From an uncultured Oscillospiraceae bacterium (GTDB lineage Bacteria > Bacillota > Clostridia > Oscillospirales > Acutalibacteraceae), in NCBI GenBank assembly GCA_900541975.1, contig UQLR01000004.1:1-64000 (forward strand): a DNA stretch of 64,000 bases, in the 5' to 3' direction. Shown here one piece after another: positions 26,635 through 33,759 of this stretch. The number at the start of each line of letters is the position of its first letter. The stretch's first letter is position 1. A program made the translations under genes and the position numbers. Under the pieces are notes generated by a model. The model was not told the DNA's origin and searched no databases. It saw only the letters and a list, made by a program, of their open reading frames with translations.

Positions 26635-27765
26635 CTATGCAAAAAGCGAACTCTTTGCAATTGTATACATTTGCATACCGATTTCAGCCGCCAGCTTATC
26701 ATCGACATTAGACAAAACCACCACGCGGATGCCTTCCAGATAACTGATCATATCAATAGAATAAAATGCCATTGTATTTCCTTCATGGTAGCACTTGTCT
26801 TCATCCAAAAACCACCCATATCCATAACCAAACCCATTATCGGTAAGCATTTTGTGTACCGTAGCCTTGCTGACGATTTTCCCATTTATAAAAGCATCCT
26901 GCCATTGAAACAAATCCTGCACGGTGGATACCATTTCCCCCGCCGCTCCAAAATAGGAGGTATCAGCCCGAAGTGCTTCTTCGCCGTCCTTATAATACCC
27001 TTTTGCCGTTGCATTTTTTAGATCAAAGCTTGTATTCTGCATTTTTAAAGGTTCAAGAATATTCTGGCGGATAAATTGGCTGTATGGCATGCCGGAAACC
27101 TGTTCTATAATATCCCCCAGCAGATAATAATTGGAGTTGGAATACGCATATTGCGTACCCGGTTCAAAATCCAGCGCACGGTTGTTTAGTATCGTAAGGA
27201 GTTCTTCTACAGTAAAGGTATCTTCTGCAGACAGTTCTCCCTGTTCAAACAAATACAAAACATCATTGAGATAGTCCGGTATACCCGACGTCATATTCAG
27301 AAGATTTTCAACCGTTACACGGTCTGCATACAGATATTCCGGAAAATATTTTTCTACGGTATCTGTAACAGCCAGCTTTCCCTGTTCATACAAAAGCATA
27401 ATTGCCGTCGCTGTAAACTGTTTGGTTACAGAACCAATTTCGTATTTTGTATGTATCTGGTTTTGATCGCCCGTTTCTTTATTTGCAAGACCGCTTACCG
27501 ACGTATACAAAACGGCGTCGTCCACCCCGACCAGAACCGTTCCACTGAAATCCTGTTCGCTGATATAATCGTCTGCCAGCTCTTTAATACGCGCTTTTCT
27601 TTCTTTTGTTACAATATCTTCCGGCCTTGTTTCCAAAATCTCCGCGCTTTGCGGGCTTGTCCCCGCTTTTGGCTCTGACGAAGGCGCAACCGAACAGGAA
27701 GCTGATGACAATATAAGTGTTGTACAGACCGCCAGCACAGTAAATTTTCCTATTGATTTTTTCAC
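26635..27765 (-). CDS. Beta-lactamase-like serine hydrolase lipoprotein
   Basis: 376 aa. A signal peptide ends near SSASC (Cys24; the -3 position is atypical for a lipobox), followed by a Ser/Pro-rich spacer. The class C beta-lactamase/DD-peptidase-like domain has the nucleophile motif S112-VTK and Y208-SN. The third motif is probably the HEGNT segment (CYHEGNTMAF) near residue 330. Start GTG 27765 follows AGAGGTG. It lies 33 bases after the first nucleotidyltransferase gene and 11 bases before ispD, so it is likely co-transcribed with the peptide locus. Family members hydrolyse amide or ester bonds of D-amino acid peptides, beta-lactams or other substrates; the substrate here is unknown. Confidence 0.85.
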   Translation of the reverse strand: MKKSIGKFTVLAVCTTLILSSASCSVAPSSEPKAGTSPQSAEILETRPEDIVTKERKARIKELADDYISEQDFSGTVLVGVDDAVLYTSVSGLANKETGDQNQIHTKYEIGSVTKQFTATAIMLLYEQGKLAVTDTVEKYFPEYLYADRVTVENLLNMTSGIPDYLNDVLYLFEQGELSAEDTFTVEELLTILNNRALDFEPGTQYAYSNSNYYLLGDIIEQVSGMPYSQFIRQNILEPLKMQNTSFDLKNATAKGYYKDGEEALRADTSYFGAAGEMVSTVQDLFQWQDAFINGKIVSKATVHKMLTDNGFGYGYGWFLDEDKCYHEGNTMAFYSIDMISYLEGIRVVVLSNVDDKLAAEIGMQMYTIAKSSLFA

Positions 27766-27798
27766 AACCAGCACCTCTTTTTCCGCGGGGACACTGCG

Positions 27799-29004
27799 TT
27801 ATCTACGGTAATCCAGCTCCATTTCTTTATAAAGCGCACGCATTTGCTCTGTGCTTTCCCCGCTTATGTCATTGATATATTTCAATGATCTATAGTCTAA
27901 CCGCCTGTGAATAAATAAAGTGTCAAACCATGTAGCCCACCAGGGCAAATACATAAAGGGCGTAAGCACAGGCGCTTTTTCCAGTACGGGAAATTTCCCC
28001 TTAAGCATGGTATAGGTTGGAAACAGCCGGCGCAACACATAACCCACTTTAGACGGCGGCTTTTCTTCCTTTGTTTCTCTTGCCGTTTTTGCAAAGTACG
28101 CATTGCGCCGCCTGCCAAAACTGCCGTTTTGAATGATATACAATGAAAAATAATCTTTTGCAAGACCTGCTCCCTCCGGTGAAAACCAGTCATGCGCAAG
28201 CATTGTAAGGCGCTGCGCAAAGGTTTGAAAATGCAGCCTCTTTAGCGACACCTCCAATTCTTCGCCGTGCGGTATGCCCTGCATTTTGTCAAGCATATAA
28301 AAATCAAGAATCATGCGGGGTGTAATCCCGGTTCCATAAAAATGCTTGGCCGTATGGTCAAGCAAGTGCAGGTAAAAATCCTTCGGTGCCATAGCGCAGC
28401 TGTATTTCCTTCCATGTGTCCGAGTAAGCCTTTGTGGGATTTCTACGTTAAAAAAGGATGCGGCTCTGTTTTCATCAATCACCAGCTTTTTATGTATCTC
28501 CACCGCCATGTGCGGCGGCTTTTCATATTCGTCGTGAATTCCTGTTCTGGAAACAAGCGTGTAGCCGCACTGCACCAGAAAATCTCTAAGCTTTTTCACG
28601 CCGGAGGTATCTGTCCACAAATCGATATCCCCCATAAACCGCATATAAGGCTGCGGATAAAAGCGCTTTAACACACAACCTTTAAGCGGAAGATTTAAAA
28701 CGGCTTTCTGTTCACAAAAATCAAGTATTTTTTGCAGTTCGAACTGCTGGGTCAAATCTTTTGCGACATATAGTTGATAATCCCGTAAAAAAGCGTTTAA
28801 AACAGGCTGTGGAAGCTGTAGGTTTTCCTTTAAAAGAGGATACAACATGGCAGAAAAACAGTTTTGCCGCGCGACCTTATATAATATATTCCAATTGATT
28901 TCCTGTGGCGGCGGCTGTATTTTTGCTTCGTTTACAACACTCCCGACAAGAGACAGCATATATTTGTAATGCAAAAACAGGTTCGTTTTCTCCGTTTTCT
29001 CCAC
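27799..29004 (-). CDS. Nucleotidyltransferase family protein (NTP_transf_5-like), copy 1
   Basis: 401-aa protein of the uncharacterised nucleotidyltransferase family often found in peptide biosynthesis clusters. The likely catalytic loop is LKGCVLKRFYPQPYMRFMGD then IDLW, with D126 and D128. A conserved MAVEIHKKL follows, and a helical C-terminal half contains DFYLHLLDHTAKHFYGTGI. The start is GTG behind AAGGGGG. It is clearly a paralogue of the next gene (same blocks, same length). Its acceptor is unknown; nucleotidylation of a peptide or protein is an inference. Confidence 0.8.
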   Translation of the reverse strand: MEKTEKTNLFLHYKYMLSLVGSVVNEAKIQPPPQEINWNILYKVARQNCFSAMLYPLLKENLQLPQPVLNAFLRDYQLYVAKDLTQQFELQKILDFCEQKAVLNLPLKGCVLKRFYPQPYMRFMGDIDLWTDTSGVKKLRDFLVQCGYTLVSRTGIHDEYEKPPHMAVEIHKKLVIDENRAASFFNVEIPQRLTRTHGRKYSCAMAPKDFYLHLLDHTAKHFYGTGITPRMILDFYMLDKMQGIPHGEELEVSLKRLHFQTFAQRLTMLAHDWFSPEGAGLAKDYFSLYIIQNGSFGRRRNAYFAKTARETKEEKPPSKVGYVLRRLFPTYTMLKGKFPVLEKAPVLTPFMYLPWWATWFDTLFIHRRLDYRSLKYINDISGESTEQMRALYKEMELDYRR

Positions 29005-29038
29005 TTGTTTTCCCCCTTATGGGCTTATATTTAGAAAG

Positions 29039-30256
29039 TTAAATATAGTGGGCAATCTGAAGCTCACAGATGATATCGCGCAGACTTTCAATTTCCTTTT
29101 GCTCTTGATCCAGATTTTTGACAAATGCAGCCGAGCGAAAGGCCCGCTTCCCTTTTAAAGCGCGTTTAAGATACGTACACCATACGCCGGGAAGAAAAAA
29201 AGGATACAAAAACGGTGCTTTTTGAAGCGCAGCATACTCCTTGCATAAAGCCATCCGCGGAGGAAAGAGCTTTTTGAGGATATAGCCGCTTTTTGATACC
29301 TTCTTCCCGCTATACAGCACAACGGCCGCTTTTGTAAGAACAATATTTTTCACTGTGCCCATTTTCCCGTTTTGGGCAATATACCGAGACAGTGCACTTT
29401 CTTCCAGGCCTTTGCCGTCTGGTGAAAACCAATCGCAGGCAAGCGTGTGCATCTTATTCTCAAAAGCCGCCAATCCGGTTTGTGCAAGCGCAAGGGCAAG
29501 CGGTTTTTCATCCTTCTGTGAAAGAAGCATATGCCGGCAAATATAAAAATCAAGCAGCATGCGCGGCGCTATGCCTCCATAAAAAAAGTGATGTGCGCAA
29601 TGGGCCAACATATATACATAAAAATCCACTGCGCACATGTCGTATGTATACTTTTTTCCGCTGCGCACAACGGCGCGGTCCCAAACGATTTCAAAATATG
29701 GCGCATTTTGCCCATTTTGTGCCACCAGCCTTTTGTGCAGCTCCAGCGTGACTTTTTGTGCGTTTTGATATACATTGTGTACCTGGCCCTGCCCAGAACA
29801 TCTGTAGCCATTTTTTACTAAGAAGGTATGCACGGCTTTTTCACAGTCCTGTTGGATCAAAAAATCTATATCTACCATATAGCGCATTTCCGGCTGGGGA
29901 TAAAACCGTTTAATATAACTGCCTTTAAGCGCCATATTGCATATGGCGTGCTCTTCGCAAAAATCTGCCAGCTGTGTTAACGCTGTATCTCTGATATGGT
30001 TATTTTGGGCTTCCCGGAAAAACGCGCCATACAGCTTTTCAAAAACCTCCCGCGGCGGCCTGTCCTCCTGCGCCATGGCCGACACGGCGCAAAATGCAGC
30101 CGGGGCAAACGCCGTTTCCTGGGCAATTTGCAGCAACATCCGCCAATTTAATCCTTTTGGAGGTTTTGGCGGCATGGTGCAGTTGACAGCGGCAGCCACC
30201 AGTTGCAGCAGATACCGGTATTCCTGAAAAAAAGCAAAATCCCTTACTTTTGACAT
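29039..30256 (-). CDS. Nucleotidyltransferase family protein (NTP_transf_5-like), copy 2
   Basis: 405 aa, paralogous to the neighbour. The equivalent loop is ALKGSYIKRFYPQPEMRYMV then DIDFL (D129, D131). The Gly before the first Asp is Val here. The matching blocks VTLELHKRL and DFYVYMLAHCAHHFFYGGI are present. It overlaps the ABC transporter gene by 13 bases, and GGAG sits 8 bases before ATG 30256. The altered loop raises the possibility that the two copies have diverged in function. Confidence 0.8.
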   Translation of the reverse strand: MSKVRDFAFFQEYRYLLQLVAAAVNCTMPPKPPKGLNWRMLLQIAQETAFAPAAFCAVSAMAQEDRPPREVFEKLYGAFFREAQNNHIRDTALTQLADFCEEHAICNMALKGSYIKRFYPQPEMRYMVDIDFLIQQDCEKAVHTFLVKNGYRCSGQGQVHNVYQNAQKVTLELHKRLVAQNGQNAPYFEIVWDRAVVRSGKKYTYDMCAVDFYVYMLAHCAHHFFYGGIAPRMLLDFYICRHMLLSQKDEKPLALALAQTGLAAFENKMHTLACDWFSPDGKGLEESALSRYIAQNGKMGTVKNIVLTKAAVVLYSGKKVSKSGYILKKLFPPRMALCKEYAALQKAPFLYPFFLPGVWCTYLKRALKGKRAFRSAAFVKNLDQEQKEIESLRDIICELQIAHYI

Positions 30257-31947
30257 AGCTTCATCTCCGAGCAGACAATTTTACCGTCGATAATCTCTAT
30301 ACGCCGGTCGCATACAGACAACGCTGCCTTTTTGTGCGACACAATGATACAGGTTTTTTGGTTGAGCGTTTTTATATTCTCCAAAAGCTTTTGTTCCGTT
30401 GCTTCATCCAGCGCGGAGGTCGCCTCATCTAAAATCAAAATGGGAGCGTCCGTTAAAATTGCTCTTGCAATGGCCACACGCTGAATCTGACCTTCTGAAA
30501 GGCCCTGCCCACGCTCCCCAACCACCGTGTCCAGCCCGTTTGGCAGTTCTTCAATAAAATCCTGCGCGCAGCTGATTTTTGCAGCTCGGAGTACCTCCTC
30601 ATCAGAGGCCTTTGGGCAAATAAACGCAATATTATCACGTATTGTCCCGGATAACAGAAAATTCCCTTGCGGCACATATGCATACAACCGGCGTATGCTC
30701 TTGTCAACCGAGATATGCCTGCCGTTTTGCAACTTAAAATAGATACTCCCGCCGGATAGCGGATATACGCCCATAAGAAGCTTTGTGAGCGTACTTTTTC
30801 CTATACCGGACTCCCCCATAATTACAGCAAATGTTCCCTTTTGCAGGGTAAGGTTTGCATTTTTCAGCACAAGGTCGCGGTCATATTGAAAAGATATATT
30901 TTCAAATACAATTGCCTGCAAATTCCGATAAAGCTGCTGCATATCCATTCCACTTTCATTGATCCGCGCTTCATCGGGAAAACGCTCAAGCTCTATCAAA
31001 CGCTCTGCACTTGCAAGCGCCCCGTAATACTTTGGGAGCAGGCCCGAAAGCTCTGCAATAGGGTTCTGGATTTGCCCAATCAACGATAAAACAGCCGTTA
31101 ACGTACCATACGTCACCGTCCCTGCCACAATATGAACCGCACCCCACAGCAGGCCGTATAAATATCCCGCGGAAAAAATAAACGAAAAGCTGGCGCCAGC
31201 AACAACCGAAATCCGGTTTCTTTTGACCTTGACCTTATAGTTGTTCTCCTGCAATTTGGAAGCCCGCTGGTCTACTTTATCCTCTGCACCAAACACCTTA
31301 ACCATCAAAAGGCCGGATAAGATTTCCTGCATAAAAGAGCGTACTTTTCCTTCTGTCTGCTGTACCTGCTTATGCAGTTTTTTCATTTTGCTTCGGAAAG
31401 CTCTGGAAACAACCAGCAACACAGACGCACCTGCAATAAAAATAAGCGTAAACCGCCAGTCAATCGCTATTAACACCGACAGTGCGCCCACCAGCTTTGT
31501 AATCATAAAAGAAAACGACGGTAAAATAGAAACAACAGCATCCGCTACCACTGCCACGTCGTTTGTAATCCGGTTTAAAAGTTCTCCGCTATGGAAGGAA
31601 GATACTTTAAAATACTCTTTGCGGATAATTGTATTAAAAATGGTTTTTCGGTAATACACGGTGAGTTTTGCCCCAATGTAAAAATAAATATTCTTTGTTA
31701 CAACGCGCAGCAAAAGCTGAAAAAGCAAAAGGCCGCCGTATATACAGCCATAAAAAACAACGCCCTGCATGTTTCCCGCTACGGCGCTGTCTATCACCCC
31801 GCGTGCGAGCAGTGCCGAATATACGCCGATCAGAGCCAGCACAGCATAAAATGCCACAATTAACAGTATATTTCCAATTTGTGATTTTGTGTGGCCCGCA
31901 ATCCAGCGTAAAGGCGATATTTTTTGGGTATTTTCTGTTTTTTCCAC
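30244..31947 (-). CDS. ABC exporter (fused membrane and ATPase domains) of the peptide locus
   Basis: 567-aa homodimer-type exporter. Six membrane helices span about residues 22-295. Walker A is GESGIGKST (378-386), the signature LSEGQ (483-487), and Walker B ILILDEATSALD keeps the catalytic Glu. The H-loop IIVSHKKA is intact. There is no N-terminal C39 peptidase domain, so leader removal, if any, is done by another protein. The start is GTG behind GGGGGAA. It lies between the S24/S26 peptidase gene and the nucleotidyltransferases, which suggests export of the locus product. Confidence 0.9.
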   Translation of the reverse strand: MEKTENTQKISPLRWIAGHTKSQIGNILLIVAFYAVLALIGVYSALLARGVIDSAVAGNMQGVVFYGCIYGGLLLFQLLLRVVTKNIYFYIGAKLTVYYRKTIFNTIIRKEYFKVSSFHSGELLNRITNDVAVVADAVVSILPSFSFMITKLVGALSVLIAIDWRFTLIFIAGASVLLVVSRAFRSKMKKLHKQVQQTEGKVRSFMQEILSGLLMVKVFGAEDKVDQRASKLQENNYKVKVKRNRISVVAGASFSFIFSAGYLYGLLWGAVHIVAGTVTYGTLTAVLSLIGQIQNPIAELSGLLPKYYGALASAERLIELERFPDEARINESGMDMQQLYRNLQAIVFENISFQYDRDLVLKNANLTLQKGTFAVIMGESGIGKSTLTKLLMGVYPLSGGSIYFKLQNGRHISVDKSIRRLYAYVPQGNFLLSGTIRDNIAFICPKASDEEVLRAAKISCAQDFIEELPNGLDTVVGERGQGLSEGQIQRVAIARAILTDAPILILDEATSALDEATEQKLLENIKTLNQKTCIIVSHKKAALSVCDRRIEIIDGKIVCSEMKLCQK

Positions 31948-31982
31948 CGTGTTCCCCCATTTTTATTTATATTCTGCAACGT

Positions 31983-32429
31983 TTAGTGCAACAGCCTGCG
32001 AAGACAGGTGAAAATTCTTCTTTTTCCTCCGCGATAGAGCCTTCGAATAAACCGCGTATTCGTCCACACACGGCTATAAAAACGGTACAACCGGTTTTCC
32101 GCAGTATATTCTTTTGAGTTTCTTGTAAAGCTTTTCACCACAGCGATAATATTTGCATCTGTAATGCCATGTTCCACAACCGTTTGGTTATCGCCACACA
32201 TGACATAGCCGTTTTCTGTAACCGCAACAACCCTGTGCAGTACAAACGCCCCGTTTTCACGCCTGTACAGCGCAAGATCATACTTCTTCAGTCTGGCCTG
32301 TGGCTTTTTCAGCACGGCGGTATCTTTCTGGCTGTGCAGCATGGGCTGCATGCTTGTCCCGGTCACGGTAATACATACCTGCGCGCCGTTTGACAAAGCT
32401 TCCTGCATAACCGGATAAAGTTCCTTCAT
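31983..32429 (-). CDS. S24/S26 family peptidase (signal peptidase-like)
   Basis: 148 aa from ATG 32429. The catalytic Ser block ITVTGTSMQPML (Ser26) and the second block GAFVLHRVVAV (His65) match the SipW-type Ser/His variant, followed by VMCGDNQ, the usual GDN motif. No convincing membrane anchor is visible, and the C terminus is very basic. TTG 32447 and GTG 32435 are alternative starts, and the first overlaps the pqqD-like gene. In related loci such proteins are suspected to cut leader peptides; here that is an inference from the context. Confidence 0.78.
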   Translation of the reverse strand: MKELYPVMQEALSNGAQVCITVTGTSMQPMLHSQKDTAVLKKPQARLKKYDLALYRRENGAFVLHRVVAVTENGYVMCGDNQTVVEHGITDANIIAVVKSFTRNSKEYTAENRLYRFYSRVWTNTRFIRRLYRGGKRRIFTCLRRLLH

Positions 32430-32439
32430 CTTCACCCGC

Positions 32440-32703
32440 TTATTCAAGCAGACCAGCCTCTTTCAGTTTTTTTATAAATTTTTGCACACCGGACTTTGCC
32501 GTTTGTTCATCTACATCATACGCTTCCAGCATTTCTGCAAGCAAGCCTTCCTCGCTTGCACCATGCTCCAGCTTTTCCCACAAAAACGCGCCTGTTTCGT
32601 TTAAATGAATCATACCGTTAAAATCCACCATGGCAGTTCCAACAGGAACAACCACATAATTTTCTGCCACCTTCCGTAAAAGGAAATCCGGTTTAATTTT
32701 CAT
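32440..32703 (-). CDS. PqqD family peptide-recognition protein
   Basis: 87-aa winged-helix PqqD-like protein (RRE fold). Conserved segments are LLRKVAENYVVVPVGTA, GMIHLNETGAFLWEKLEHG and the C-terminal helices AKSGVQKFIKKLKEAGLLE. In RiPP systems this fold binds the leader of the precursor peptide. ATG 32703 has AAGGTG at good spacing; a directly preceding ATG (32706) is also possible. It follows the HPr-kinase-like gene by 19 bases. Confidence 0.88.
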   Translation of the reverse strand: MKIKPDFLLRKVAENYVVVPVGTAMVDFNGMIHLNETGAFLWEKLEHGASEEGLLAEMLEAYDVDEQTAKSGVQKFIKKLKEAGLLE

Positions 32704-32722
32704 CATGCGACACCTTCCAACA

Positions 32723-33430
32723 TTATTTAAGTATTGCATCTGCTGCTATTTTAACAGCTTCCAAAGATATTGTACAGTCCATTTTATAAAACGGCGTTTC
32801 CAAAATAAGCTTATCTGCAAAAGCAAGCACCATCGAAAGTTTTTGCCGCGCCGTTTTATAAATTGTCTGTGGTAATAAAAACGCCAAAATTTCATCCGCC
32901 TTTTCCAGCTTTTTAATTTGATTCTGATTTCCCCTGTGCAAAAATACAACGCCTCTCAACGGTGCCGATACATTTTCACAAACGGCACAGTTCCCGCTCC
33001 AGGGTGTTCCATACGCGTAAATCACATTGTTAAAAACACGCAGGGCCGGCTTATCATCATTGAGGATTACGGCCCTGTCCGATCCGTATTTTTGCTGCCA
33101 CAGCCTGGTATGCGTGCTCTTTCCAACGCCGCTTGCCGCTGAAAACAGATAGGCGCCCCCTTCAAACAAAAGAGCAGAGGCATGCAGTACAATTCCGTTA
33201 AATGGGATAATAGCAGAGGCAAAAAAATTGGAGGTACAGATATTTTCCGCATCGCTTAAAGACACAGACGGATAAGTGCGTGCAAACTTTTTATAGTGGT
33301 CTGCAGTATAGGGGATAACAATATCTGCATGCACAGACGGCTTTACCTGAAATTTCCGCGCCGTAGCAGTCAACTGTGCATAAAGCGGCTCCATACGTAC
33401 GGCAAGCCCCGCAATCTGAAAAAAAGCCAT
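32723..33430 (-). CDS. HPr-kinase-like P-loop protein
   Basis: 235-aa protein with the C-terminal catalytic fold of HPr kinase / ATP-PEPCK. Strand LHASALLFEGGAYLFSAAS leads into Walker A GVGKST (residues 101-106). Then come NDDKPAL (124-130) and YGTPWSGN (140-147), the acidic and substrate loops. It is shorter than a true HPr kinase and lacks that enzyme's N-terminal domain, so catabolite control is not its role. Homologues phosphorylate lasso peptides such as paeninodin. ATG 33430 follows GGAGGGAGG. It is the first gene after the peptide and its hairpin. Confidence 0.82.
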   Translation of the reverse strand: MAFFQIAGLAVRMEPLYAQLTATARKFQVKPSVHADIVIPYTADHYKKFARTYPSVSLSDAENICTSNFFASAIIPFNGIVLHASALLFEGGAYLFSAASGVGKSTHTRLWQQKYGSDRAVILNDDKPALRVFNNVIYAYGTPWSGNCAVCENVSAPLRGVVFLHRGNQNQIKKLEKADEILAFLLPQTIYKTARQKLSMVLAFADKLILETPFYKMDCTISLEAVKIAADAILK

Positions 33431-33458
33431 GCCCTGTATCCTCCCTCCTGTGAAAGAA

Positions 33459-33492
33459 ATCAAGGCAGACAGATTACTCTGCCTGCCTTGAT
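33459..33492 (-). terminator. Hairpin between the peptide gene and the HPr-kinase-like gene (attenuator?)
   Basis: On the minus strand ATCAAGGCAGGCAGA and TCTGTCTGCCTTGAT form a 15-bp stem (one G-T pair) with a GTAA loop, followed by TTCTTTC. The short T-tract suggests partial termination, giving more transcript for the peptide than for the enzymes. This layout is common after precursor genes. Confidence 0.65.
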
Positions 33493-33512
33493 ATGTTCAT
33501 TTGTTTGAGCGT

Positions 33513-33647
33513 TTAACCGAACAGATCGTCAACCGGCGTGTCAATAATCTCGTCGGGATCCTTTGGCTCTGTGGAGGTCGATAAAATGTCCTCCACCTGC
33601 GTAAACCTTACGATTTCAAGCTCAGGTATGGAAAATAACTTCTTCAT
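33513..33647 (-). CDS. 44-aa precursor-like peptide
   Basis: 44 codons, ATG 33647 to TAA 33513, with GAGAGG 8 bases before the start. It begins MKKLFSIPELEIVRFTQVED (residues 1-20), continues ILSTSTEPKDPD (21-32), and ends EIIDTPVDDLFG (33-44). The first part has the K-K-aromatic, P-E-hydrophobic-E-hydrophobic-V pattern of leader regions in clostridial peptide families. The second part is acidic, with a Ser/Thr cluster at 23-26. It contains no Cys. Position directly ahead of the kinase-like, PqqD, peptidase and exporter genes marks it as the likely substrate. Confidence 0.75.
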   Translation of the reverse strand: MKKLFSIPELEIVRFTQVEDILSTSTEPKDPDEIIDTPVDDLFG

Positions 33648-33759
33648 GGTAAAAACCTCTCTTTCGTTCCTTCAAGGTTTTACAAAAAACCTGGAACACC
33701 CGGCGGCATTTCTTACGGGGAAAATACCGCAAAGCGTTTCTGTATGAAATAAATACCGC

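Noticed and set aside
32723-33430. True HPr kinase for catabolite repression
   Set aside because: The protein is too short, lacks the N-terminal domain, and sits in a PqqD/exporter context.
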